From Firmicutes bacterium UBA4049 (GTDB lineage: Bacteria; Bacillota; Desulfotomaculia; Desulfotomaculales; Nap2-2B): a stretch of 40,404 bases of DNA. The notes beneath the pieces are model-generated. The model was not told the DNA's origin. It saw only the letters and a list, made by a program, of their open reading frames with translations, and made no database searches. Both the position numbers and the translations under genes were made by a program. Location: NCBI GenBank assembly GCA_002382755.1, contig DFZT01000040.1:1-40404 (forward strand). The letters are read 5' to 3'. Every line of letters starts with the position of its first letter. The first letter of the stretch is position 1. Shown here piece after piece: positions 1 to 7,544 of this stretch.

Positions 1-37
1 CCAGTTCAATCGCTCTGAGCTTCGTATGGTCACGCAT
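1..37 (-). CDS. Start of a four-helix-bundle (23S rRNA-intervening-sequence-type) protein, partial
   Basis: Only the first 12 codons lie in the window; the gene continues past its left edge. They read MRDHTKLRAIEL. This opening resembles the N-terminus common in the small four-helix-bundle family (TIGR02436, first described as proteins encoded in 23S rRNA intervening sequences), whose function is unclear. A strong ribosome binding site, AGGAGG on the minus strand at 43-48, lies 5 bases before the ATG at 35-37. The site emerges directly from a 7-bp tandem repeat that also forms the end of the activase gene upstream. The start and ribosome site are seen; the family call rests on 12 residues and is tentative. 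Confidence 0.5.
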   Translation of the reverse strand, partial: MRDHTKLRAIEL

Positions 38-45
38 AATTTCCT

Positions 46-73
46 CCTACAGCCTACAGCCTACAGCCTACAG
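46..73. repeat. Four perfect tandem copies of a 7-bp unit (CCTACAG / CTGTAGG)
   Basis: Four exact head-to-tail copies of CCTACAG occupy this stretch, followed by a partial copy (CCT) at 74-76. On the minus strand the repeats encode the last residues of the activase (AVGCRL) and its TAG stop at 54-56, then run into the ribosome binding site of the next gene. Seven is not a multiple of three, so gain or loss of a unit would change the activase C-terminus and its distance to the next gene. Confidence 0.9.
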
Positions 74-3000
74 CCTGAATAGCTACGCTGTTTTTCTTAA
101 AATAGTTGAGCAGGCTCCCAACGGTGAGAGCCAACGGCAGGCATTCCTTGCAGCTGGAATTGGCCCTGCCCAGCCGAAGCTCTTCCTCCGCCGGCGGGTT
201 TAAAGCAACGGCGTCAATGCCGATGTGTCTGAAAGATGCCGCAAAGCATCTGGTTGCCGAATACCCCATTGACGGAATCAGGATCTTGATCCTGGGGTCT
301 CTGAGGGAAATATGTTCACCGGAAATACTCCTGATCTTTTTTCTCCTTTCATCAAATACAGCCGCGACTCCCGTTATACCATCAATAACAGTACTTTTTT
401 TAGGCACATAATTTCTGATCACATCTATGAAAGCATCTATTCGGGTGTCAATGCCTGCGTCAGCGGTATGGCTGTCCAACTCCAGAGTCAACGATGGCTT
501 GCTTCCCATAATGTCCCTAAAGTAACTCATAATGAACGAGTCGGGTCCGCAGCTGAAATTAGTGACGAATACGCCAAAGAGCTGCGGGCGCCTGCTGACC
601 AATTTTGCAGCCTTCAGGATCATCTGTCCCATTGACCAGTACATTTTCTGCTGCGGCGCTTCCTCTTCATGCGGCAGGAAATCGTACGGGATCACCTTAT
701 ACCCTCTGGAAGCCAGTTTTTCGGGTATGCCCATGTTTCCATCTTTAACAAGGGCGTTATAAGGCCTTCCAAATAAAACGATCGCCTTTTCTCCGGTCTT
801 CTCCAATTCCTCAAGAAACTTCTCTCCTATTCCCCTGCACTTTTCCACGAATGCTTTCTGTATTTCTGCCGCATATTCATAAGCCGCCAGTGAACGCCGT
901 TGATCAAAACCCATTCTTTTTCCTGTTTCTATAAAAGCTTCAGGAATTTTGTCGTATCCATCTGCAAAATCTAAAACCGGCGCAATGATCTTCTCCGGCT
1001 CAACGAAATCAAAAGCCGTTCTCAAATAATAGCTTTCTCCCTGCACAAGCGGGCAGGTCAGGCTGATCGATATGCTGTTGGCCACAGGCATTCCTTTAAC
1101 ATGTGGCAGAAACAGATAGTCCGGGTCGATCCTCGTTAATTCCTCGAAATATTCATAAGCCAGGTTGACAGGATAACAGAAATTTCTTTTAGCGGTAACT
1201 TTACCTTTTAAATCCAGTTTGTCCGGTTGGACCACTTCCAGGCCGAGTTTATTGAAAAAGTTATAGTATAGAGGGAACAGGGTGTTTACAAGCAGGGATC
1301 TGTTTATCCCTATTTTCTTCCCGCTATGATTAGGATTGAGATCATAGCTGAACACCCCATAAACCATCTCTTCCCTCAGTTTTACTAAATTGTTGCTGTG
1401 TGAGTTCCCGTCGTATGACTTGATGCCGCTGTACTTGCCGCAGATGCCCCCGAAAGGGTATTTGACTCCTTCTATTTTGATCGGTGAAATTGTGCACTTG
1501 CGATCGCATTTTATATTGCCGCCAGCACAGGTAAATGGTTTCTCATAGTCAACCTCCCTTTTTATCAGCTTGTCGAGATCGAAATCCTTCCCTGGTACGC
1601 CGCCGTTCATAATTTTTTCCTTGGCCAATAAAGCGACTCCGAAGGCGCCCATGAGACCGGGTTCCGAAGGCACGATGACATTTTTATCTAGGAGAGCGGC
1701 CATAGCGATAGGGACTGCCCTGTTGTAACATACTCCTCCCTGCATGAAGATTTTTTGGCCTATAAACCTGCTTCCTTTAACCCGGTTCAAATAATTTTTG
1801 CAGATCGAATAAACCAGGCCTGCTACAATATCCTTTATTCCGATATTCTCCTGCATCGCCGTCTTAATATCGCTGCCTATAAAGGCGGCGCACTGATCGC
1901 TGAAGTCCGGGGGCGAACTGCCTTCCAGGGCAACTTTTTCGATCTGGTGAATATCGATGTTTAGATATTCTGCGGCGCTCTCTTCCAGAAAAGAACCGGT
2001 GCCCGCGGAACAAGCTTCATTCATGGCGTAGTCACAGGGGACAGAGTTGATGATGAGAGTATATTTAGCATCCTGACCGCCAATTTCAAAGATAGTATCG
2101 ACTAAAGGGTCAAAATATACGGCTGCTGCCGCATGGGCGCTAATTTCATTGTAAACATTCTCAGTCAGGGCATGAAGACCGGCAATCTGCCTACCCGAAC
2201 CGGTAACACCAAGCCCGATTATCTTAACAGGGCAGTCAAGCTGTTCCTTTAACGAGGCATAGCAAATTCTGGCGGCTTTTACGGGGTCTCCCAAGGTCCT
2301 TAAATAAACTGAAGCCAGTATCGCGTTATCATGCTCCCTGATTAAAACTGCCTTGGTGGTGGTTGAACCCACGTCCAAGCCCAGTATGCATCCGTCAGCT
2401 TTACTTGCTCTTGTTCTCTTCATCTCTTTGAATACTACCCTGGAAGCTGCCGAAGATAATGCCGGCAGAGTGGCAAAAGACTTTTCTTCCGTAAGAAATA
2501 TTTCTTTGAAGCTGCCCGGCCGGGTGATATCATTGTTTAAAGCCCACAATGCGCAACCAAGCACTTCAAAGTATCCTGCTTCTTCCGGAATTATTAAATC
2601 AGCAGCATGTTTTTTCAAACACTCCACCATTACCTTGTTTTTGCTGCATCCCCCGGCGAGCCAGATTCGTTTCGAAACATTTTCGCCCAGGTGTTCAATA
2701 ATCCGGAAGGCCATCATCTCGCACAATCCTGTTATGATGTTCTCCTTTTTCTGACCCTTGTTTAAGGCATGGGTACAGTCGCTCTTGCAAAATACTGAAC
2801 ATCTTCCGGAGACCTTATAAGGCTGGTCGATGCTTTGTATCGCTACAGCCTCCTCTAAGCTGATGTCCATCCTCTTGATCTGCTGGAGAAAAAACTCCCT
2901 GGTTCCGGAAGCGCACTTATTCCCGGTAAAGATGTTGATTATTTTATTGCCGGAATCTATCTTGTATGTGGTGAAGGTTTCTCCGCCGGCGCAGGATATG

Positions 3001-3290
3001 TAATCCGCATCCCCGTATTTTTTCTTGAGGAATACATAAGCATTTTCAATCGCTTCGGGTTCGGAAACGAAAGGCAGATTAATTGAGTTTTTAAACTTTC
3101 TTCCCGTTAACGCGATCTTCATTCCTAATTTTGAATCATCTATAACAAGAAGACTTTCTAAGGCTTTTTTAATGTTGCCCTCATGGGTTTTAGAAAAAAC
3201 ATTTAGAATTATAGTCCGGCCGGATAGTTCTTGCTCTATATCAACTTTTGTTAACGTTGAAGCCCCGATGCAAATTCCGGTTGCATGCAT
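54..3290 (-). CDS. Large acyl-CoA dehydratase activase-type protein (two BadF/HgdC ATPase domains, DUF2229, HgdD-like tail)
   Basis: The protein has 1078 residues. Members of this family hydrolyse ATP to drive one-electron transfer from a [4Fe-4S] cluster to 2-hydroxyacyl-CoA dehydratases or benzoyl-CoA reductases; the partner here is unknown. Two ASKHA-fold ATPase units are visible. The first, about residues 1-265, is degenerate (GICIGAST at 5-12). The second, about 300-560, is canonical: GLDVGSTTTK at 304-313, GGQDAKY at 404-410, and Cys427 and Cys467, which match the spacing of the cluster ligands of HgdC. A DUF2229-like region follows, with FCYP near 710, and then a tail with dehydratase-D-like motifs (LFGRPYN, SSCKEC). 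The start ATG at 3288-3290 has only a weak GGGG upstream. Such large stand-alone fusions are common in Clostridia and lack an assigned substrate. The short tandem repeat at the gene's end forms its last codons. Confidence 0.9.
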   Translation of the reverse strand: MHATGICIGASTLTKVDIEQELSGRTIILNVFSKTHEGNIKKALESLLVIDDSKLGMKIALTGRKFKNSINLPFVSEPEAIENAYVFLKKKYGDADYISCAGGETFTTYKIDSGNKIINIFTGNKCASGTREFFLQQIKRMDISLEEAVAIQSIDQPYKVSGRCSVFCKSDCTHALNKGQKKENIITGLCEMMAFRIIEHLGENVSKRIWLAGGCSKNKVMVECLKKHAADLIIPEEAGYFEVLGCALWALNNDITRPGSFKEIFLTEEKSFATLPALSSAASRVVFKEMKRTRASKADGCILGLDVGSTTTKAVLIREHDNAILASVYLRTLGDPVKAARICYASLKEQLDCPVKIIGLGVTGSGRQIAGLHALTENVYNEISAHAAAAVYFDPLVDTIFEIGGQDAKYTLIINSVPCDYAMNEACSAGTGSFLEESAAEYLNIDIHQIEKVALEGSSPPDFSDQCAAFIGSDIKTAMQENIGIKDIVAGLVYSICKNYLNRVKGSRFIGQKIFMQGGVCYNRAVPIAMAALLDKNVIVPSEPGLMGAFGVALLAKEKIMNGGVPGKDFDLDKLIKREVDYEKPFTCAGGNIKCDRKCTISPIKIEGVKYPFGGICGKYSGIKSYDGNSHSNNLVKLREEMVYGVFSYDLNPNHSGKKIGINRSLLVNTLFPLYYNFFNKLGLEVVQPDKLDLKGKVTAKRNFCYPVNLAYEYFEELTRIDPDYLFLPHVKGMPVANSISISLTCPLVQGESYYLRTAFDFVEPEKIIAPVLDFADGYDKIPEAFIETGKRMGFDQRRSLAAYEYAAEIQKAFVEKCRGIGEKFLEELEKTGEKAIVLFGRPYNALVKDGNMGIPEKLASRGYKVIPYDFLPHEEEAPQQKMYWSMGQMILKAAKLVSRRPQLFGVFVTNFSCGPDSFIMSYFRDIMGSKPSLTLELDSHTADAGIDTRIDAFIDVIRNYVPKKSTVIDGITGVAAVFDERRKKIRSISGEHISLRDPRIKILIPSMGYSATRCFAASFRHIGIDAVALNPPAEEELRLGRANSSCKECLPLALTVGSLLNYFKKNSVAIQAVGCRL

Positions 3291-3418
3291 TGCCGATTCA
3301 ACCCCTGCTTTTTAGAATATTTAATAGTTAGCCTTTTCTTTCCACGTAAAACAACCGCGAAAATCTTAAGGCGCCGGGCAAGGACCTGTGTAGTGTCTAA
3401 TTCATTTCATATCTAAAT

Positions 3419-4411
3419 TTATAGATTAGCTATTTTTTTCAAGGGGAATAGTGTCGAAGTATGTGTTTTATTCACAAGGTCATCCAATGTTTTAAATGTA
3501 TACCCCTGTGACTTGATTTCGGTTATCGACTGATCAAGTGAATTTAGATTGTCTTTGGTTACAGTATGCAAAAGTACCAAAACTCCGTTATGCAAATTAT
3601 CCATTAAAGTCTGGTGAGCCTCTTGCGAACCGCCGGGCAGAGGTATCCAGTCGGCTATTGCAAAGCTCCAAAAAATGGTATAGCAACCAAGATTCTTTGT
3701 TTCAGAAAGGGTTCTTTCACTGTATTCCCCTTTTGGAGGGCGGAAATAAACCATCTTCTTGACTCCCGTTAAAGCGGTGAAATCAGAAGCTAACTTTTTA
3801 ATCTCTTCTTTGATCTGCTCATTTGTCAAATCGGGCATAGAGGGATGGTTTACCATATGATTGCCGACGATGTGTCCTTCCCGAATCATTCTTTTAACAA
3901 GTTCCGGCTGTGTTTTAAGGTAATGCCCGTTAATAAAGAAAGCGGCTTTAACATTTTGCTTTTTAAGAATATCTAAAATTCCCGGTGTATATCCGTTTTC
4001 ATATCCAAGATCAAAAGTAAGATAAATGGCTTTTTTATCCGGACTGCCTATCCAATAGGCATTATTCCGTGCTAAAGTCTGTAAGATACTCACCGGCATC
4101 TCAGGCTGAAGGTGATCCCGATTTCTTACTACTCCCCAGCCGTATTTTTTATTAGACAGGTTGCCAACCTCGGAAGACGCAGGCATGTCTTCCCTGGTTG
4201 CCGGTTGTTCAAGCTTCTGGTTAGAATAATTATTTTGACGTGATTCGTCCTTGGGGTTAGTTTTCGGGGAAAAAATTTCCCGGCTTGTCTGCTTGATGGT
4301 TTGTTCAGTCTTTAAACTGTCTTTTACGGAAAAATATATATTCTTGCCCGCATAGCCGGTAATCAAAATAACTGCCAGTATCCCTGTAAAAATTAAAACG
4401 GTTTTTTTCAA
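3419..4411 (-). CDS. pdaA: PdaA-like polysaccharide deacetylase (spore cortex type), membrane-anchored
   Basis: This is a NodB-fold metal-dependent deacetylase. In B. subtilis, PdaA deacetylates N-acetylmuramic acid as the step before muramic delta-lactam formation in spore cortex. The PdaA-style first motif TFDLGYENGYTP is present (TFDNGYENG in B. subtilis), followed by the metal motif GNHMVNHP, the RPPKGEYSE motif and the C-terminal LLHTV motif. One N-terminal hydrophobic segment (VLIFTGILAVILITGYA) anchors it outside the membrane, followed by a polar linker of about 80 residues that makes it longer than the 263-aa B. subtilis protein. I place the start at TTG 4411-4409. GGAGGT lies 8 bases upstream of it and falls inside any longer reading from TTG 4429. 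The length is then 330 aa. No partner gene lies beside it. Confidence 0.8.
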   Translation of the reverse strand: MKKTVLIFTGILAVILITGYAGKNIYFSVKDSLKTEQTIKQTSREIFSPKTNPKDESRQNNYSNQKLEQPATREDMPASSEVGNLSNKKYGWGVVRNRDHLQPEMPVSILQTLARNNAYWIGSPDKKAIYLTFDLGYENGYTPGILDILKKQNVKAAFFINGHYLKTQPELVKRMIREGHIVGNHMVNHPSMPDLTNEQIKEEIKKLASDFTALTGVKKMVYFRPPKGEYSERTLSETKNLGCYTIFWSFAIADWIPLPGGSQEAHQTLMDNLHNGVLVLLHTVTKDNLNSLDQSITEIKSQGYTFKTLDDLVNKTHTSTLFPLKKIANL

Positions 4412-4512
4412 GTACTTAGACCTCCGCAAGAAAAATGAATTTATAATTATTCTTTCAGATTTTATCCTGCGCTATTACTGTTATGGTGTTAATGCAAGGG
4501 ATTGCAGTATTT

Positions 4513-4543
4513 AAGCCCGGTACTTGCCGGGCTTCGGTTTTTT
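4513..4543 (+). terminator. Intrinsic terminator without an obvious upstream gene on its strand
   Basis: An 8-bp perfect stem, AAGCCCGG (4513-4520) with CCGGGCTT (4527-4534), has a 6-base loop and is followed by six T at 4538-4543. It would stop plus-strand transcription. The gene to its left reads away on the minus strand, so it has no obvious client. It may shield the riboswitch-controlled unit that starts at 4564, or end an unseen short RNA. Confidence 0.6.
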
Positions 4544-4563
4544 ATAACCTGCCGATACTTTTC

Positions 4564-4592
4564 TTGACATAAATTCTATGATGGCATAAAAT
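4564..4592 (+). promoter_or_regulatory. Sigma-A promoter of the riboswitch / P-type ATPase unit
   Basis: A consensus -35 TTGACA (4564-4569), an optimal 17-base spacer and -10 TAAAAT (4587-4592) predict transcription from about 4599, immediately before the aptamer. Confidence 0.85.
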
Positions 4593-4599
4593 ATATTAA

Positions 4600-4685
4600 A
4601 TAGAGCAGGCGATACATCCTTGCCAGTGGTGTGTGGGGCTGGGCCGGTTTACCGGCAGCAGGTAAAAACAAACCTGTGGGACTAT
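4600..4685 (+). ncRNA. NiCo (czcD-type) transition-metal riboswitch aptamer
   Basis: The segment carries the conserved blocks of the NiCo riboswitch as I remember them. AGCAGGC is at 4604-4610, followed by a 7-bp hairpin (about 4612-4636). GGGC then lies within GCTGGGCCGG, next comes a GCCGG-TTTA-CCGGC hairpin, then GGCAGCAGG, and finally CTGTGGGAC at 4674-4682. The ends ATAG (4600-4603) and CTAT (4682-4685) close a P1 helix. This class binds Co2+ and Ni2+ cooperatively through a four-way junction, and Fe2+ has also been proposed as a ligand. Its 3' strand is shared with the terminator at 4670-4707, so metal binding should prevent terminator formation and switch on the cation ATPase downstream. 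The call rests on motif order and helix pairing by eye, without a covariance-model search. Confidence 0.85.
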
Positions 4686-4707
4686 TAATAGTCGCCACAG
4701 GTTTTTT
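4670..4707 (+). terminator. Riboswitch expression platform: intrinsic terminator
   Basis: AAACCTGTGG (4670-4679) pairs with CCACAGGTTT (4695-4704). The inner sequence GACTATTAATAGTC (4680-4693) is itself a palindrome that extends the stem, and a T-run follows to 4707. The 5' arm and inner arm include the aptamer's CTGTGGGACTAT, so aptamer and terminator are mutually exclusive. This predicts a genetic ON switch: ligand present, read-through into the ATPase. Confidence 0.88.
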
Positions 4708-4816
4708 ATATCTTATAACGTAGTTCAAATGACAAAATGTTTTGAGGTGATTTGTCATCGCAGAAGAAAAAGCTGAAAACCCATCTTTACAGGGCTTAAC
4801 TGATGAGCAGGCTAAA

Positions 4817-7312
4817 ATGCTACAGGAGCAGTTCGGCAAAAACGAACTGACAGACAAGAAAAAAGAAAGCTTCTTTATGAAGGCGCTTCATATTGTCTTG
4901 GAGCCCATGTTCCTGCTTTTAATTATATCAGCTATCATTTACTTTATATTGGGCGAACCCCGTGACGGCGCAATAATGCTTATTTTCGTATTTGTTATTA
5001 TCAGTATAGACGTTATACAGGAATGGAAGACGGACAAAACCTTAAATGCGCTCAAAGACTTAACGGCGCCGCGCAGTAAAGTAATACGGAATGGGAAAGA
5101 GCAAATAATTGCAAGTGCGGATTTGGTTCCGGGTGACTTAATGATCGTTGCGGAAGGCGAGAAAATTCCTGCCGACGGAGAGATCATTAGGGAAAGTGAC
5201 CTATGTATCGATGAGTCCACACTTACCGGGGAAGCTGAGGGCGTTTGGAAAACTGCCGCCGCCGGCGCAAGCTTTGACAGTTCGGAATACTGGCGCAAGG
5301 ACCACTGTTACGCGGGAACAATGGTTATCCAGGGCAGCGCCGTAATCCGGGTGAAAAAGATAGGAGCGGCAACAGAGTACGGTAAAATCGGCTCCAATAT
5401 AGCATCTGCTGTAGAAAGCCCCACTCCTTTGCAAAAACAGACAGGCCAGCTTGTTAATTTCAGTGCGGGGATTGCCGCTGTCCTGCTGGTACTGGTTGGC
5501 ATAATTACGTATTTCAATATTCCCGACCATACATTTAAAGATAGAATTATTGAAAGCATTCTCGCTGGAGTAACTCTTGCGATGGCCATGATACCGGAGG
5601 AATTCCCTGTTATTCTAACGGTATTTTTATCTTTGGGAGCATGGAGGCTGGCAAAAAAACAATCTTTAGTCCGCAAGCTTCCTTCAGTTGAAACTTTAGG
5701 GGCCGTATCCGTTCTGTGTGTTGATAAGACGGGTACAATCACAATGAATCAAATGACTGTACGTGAAACTTGGGCTGCAGACGGCAATGCCGTTGCTTTA
5801 TGTGAATACATGGGGCTTGCCTGTGAAGCAGAAACCTATGACCCAATGGAAAAGGCGATGCTGATACACTGCGAAAATCTTGGCATTGCACGCAGCCATC
5901 TTTTTGGCGGCAGATTGATTACGGAATATCCTTTTACCAGTGAACTAAAAATGATGGGGCATGTTTGGAACCACGACGGTAAGATTATCATTGCGGTCAA
6001 AGGATCCCCCGAAAGTGTTTTTAAAATCTGCAGTATGTCAGGGGCAGAATACAGGCAGTCGGAAGAGAAACTGGCTGAAATGCAGAAGCAAGGTCTGCGT
6101 GTTATTGCCGTCGGCACTATGAATTTGGACAGTGGAGATAAAATTCCTGCCGTAATTACCGGCTGCAGTTTAACATTTAATGGTCTCGTAGGACTGGCCG
6201 ACCCTCCCAGGGATTCTGTGAAAGAAGATATCAAGAAATGCAATAAAGCGGGTGTCAGAGTAGTTATGATAACCGGTGACAACGGAATCACGGCAAGCAG
6301 CATAGCAAAGCAGATAGGCATGCTGAACAGCGATAAAATTATCACCGGTAACGAACTGGACCGGATGAGCGATGAAATGTTACGAGACAGGGTATGTAAT
6401 ATTAGTATTTTTTCCAGAGTTATTCCCGAGCACAAAATGAGAATCGTCAAGGCTCTTAAGGAGAACGGCGAAATCGTAGCCATGACGGGCGATGGGGTAA
6501 ACGATGCTCCCGCCCTTAAAAACGCGGATATTGGAATTGCCATGGGTAAACGCGGATCTGAGGTGTCCAGGGAAGCCGCCGATTTGATTTTAATGGACGA
6601 TAATTTTTCGACCATTGTAGATACTATAAAAGATGGCAGAAGAATATATGATAATATCAGGAAAGCAGTGGGCTATGTTTTTACAATTCACATTCCTATA
6701 GCCTTAGGCGCCCTGATGGCGCCGTTTTTAGGCATCAACCCTGCCAACTTGCTCTTATTGCCGGTACATGTAGTGCTTTTAGAACTTGTTATTGACCCAA
6801 CCTGCTCTATCGTATTGGAACGCCAGCCTGCAGAGCATAACATCATGGAACGAAGGCCAAGAAGCCCGAAAGAAAATATTCTTCCTCCCGGAACATTTGT
6901 GAAAAGCATTTTACAGGGACTTTTTATTTTTGCCGCTTCTTTTATTACATATTTTGTGTTACTCCGGCAAAACCCCGGTAATGCTGCCCTGGCGAGAACC
7001 ATGGGGATCTCGGTGATCATCATGGCAAACTTGTTTTTAGTCCAGGTAAATAGTTCTAACTATGACTCTGTTATTTATTCGATGATCCGCCTGGCCAAAG
7101 ATAAAGTGATGTGGTTTGTATCTGCGGGTACTGTGGCAGGCCTTTTATTAATACTTTATACACCTCTTAGCGGAATCCTAAAGCTGGCGCCGCTTTCTTT
7201 GGGTCAACTATTTTCGGCGGCCGGTATTGCAGCGGTATCGGTGTTATGGTACGAAATCGTAAAGATTTTGAAGAAACAAAGGGCTTCTAGCCGGCAATTG
7301 GCAATTAATTAA
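4817..7312 (+). CDS. P-type cation-transporting ATPase (P2-like, PEEFP subgroup), probable metal exporter
   Basis: This is an integral membrane pump with all the P-type signatures, numbered from ATG 4817. They are TGEA (137-140) in the actuator domain, PEEFP (260-264) in membrane helix 4, phosphorylated Asp303 in DKTGT, KGSPE (395-399) for nucleotide binding, TGDN (487-490), and GDGVND (558-563). It resembles Ca2+-ATPase-like pumps in layout. However, it has PEEFP instead of the usual PEGLP and a membrane-helix-6 motif DPTCS with a cysteine, so calcium is not assured. The NiCo riboswitch upstream suggests export of Co2+, Ni2+ or Fe2+. The reading frame stays open upstream to 4751 and encodes a conserved-looking N-terminus (GLTDEQAK just before the ATG). 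GAGGTG at 4744-4749 is well placed only for an ATC codon at 4757-4759, so the true protein may be about 20 residues longer. Confidence 0.93.
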   Translation: MLQEQFGKNELTDKKKESFFMKALHIVLEPMFLLLIISAIIYFILGEPRDGAIMLIFVFVIISIDVIQEWKTDKTLNALKDLTAPRSKVIRNGKEQIIASADLVPGDLMIVAEGEKIPADGEIIRESDLCIDESTLTGEAEGVWKTAAAGASFDSSEYWRKDHCYAGTMVIQGSAVIRVKKIGAATEYGKIGSNIASAVESPTPLQKQTGQLVNFSAGIAAVLLVLVGIITYFNIPDHTFKDRIIESILAGVTLAMAMIPEEFPVILTVFLSLGAWRLAKKQSLVRKLPSVETLGAVSVLCVDKTGTITMNQMTVRETWAADGNAVALCEYMGLACEAETYDPMEKAMLIHCENLGIARSHLFGGRLITEYPFTSELKMMGHVWNHDGKIIIAVKGSPESVFKICSMSGAEYRQSEEKLAEMQKQGLRVIAVGTMNLDSGDKIPAVITGCSLTFNGLVGLADPPRDSVKEDIKKCNKAGVRVVMITGDNGITASSIAKQIGMLNSDKIITGNELDRMSDEMLRDRVCNISIFSRVIPEHKMRIVKALKENGEIVAMTGDGVNDAPALKNADIGIAMGKRGSEVSREAADLILMDDNFSTIVDTIKDGRRIYDNIRKAVGYVFTIHIPIALGALMAPFLGINPANLLLLPVHVVLLELVIDPTCSIVLERQPAEHNIMERRPRSPKENILPPGTFVKSILQGLFIFAASFITYFVLLRQNPGNAALARTMGISVIIMANLFLVQVNSSNYDSVIYSMIRLAKDKVMWFVSAGTVAGLLLILYTPLSGILKLAPLSLGQLFSAAGIAAVSVLWYEIVKILKKQRASSRQLAIN

Positions 7313-7373
7313 AAATTAATTAAAGCGGAATAAAAAATGTCAGTAAGGTAATTCAAGACAGGAGACACACGTA

Positions 7374-7544
7374 ATGTTTTTAAGCAAGGAAGAAGTTTTG
7401 CTTTTGGAACTCTACATACACTACCTGACCAGGTTTCTTGAAGAAGCTGATCAAATAGACGAAGACGAGGTCCCGGTCCCAAAATATGTATTTGAAGCCC
7501 TGGAAGAAATAAATAATCTTCTGCAGGGAGAACATGAGGAATAA
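7374..7544 (+). CDS. Small acidic protein of unknown function (56 aa)
   Basis: The 56-residue product starts MFLSKEEVLLLELYIHYL and ends in QGEHEE. It is strongly acidic (DEDEVPVPK in the middle) with two likely amphipathic helices and no membrane segment. Support for a real gene comes from AGGAG nine bases before the ATG, and from an 11-bp overlap of its end with the MFS transporter start at 7534, which suggests translational coupling. It begins 61 bases after the P-type ATPase with no terminator between, so it probably belongs to the riboswitch-controlled transcript. I do not recognise its family. A role as an accessory or regulator of either transporter is only a guess from position. Confidence 0.65.
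   Translation: MFLSKEEVLLLELYIHYLTRFLEEADQIDEDEVPVPKYVFEALEEINNLLQGEHEE

Noticed and set aside
46..73. Tandem repeats as a CRISPR array
   Set aside because: The units are 7 bp and contiguous without spacers, and no cas genes are present.
4600..4707. Considered a yybP-ykoY manganese riboswitch, since these also precede cation P-type ATPases
   Set aside because: The paired conserved internal loops of that class are missing, whereas the block order fits the NiCo class.
5836..6615. 259-codon open frame on the minus strand inside the ATPase gene
   Set aside because: It is the antisense shadow of a clearly coding P-type ATPase (DKTGT, GDGVND) and its product is a low-complexity Ser/Ile/Leu-rich sequence with no family features.
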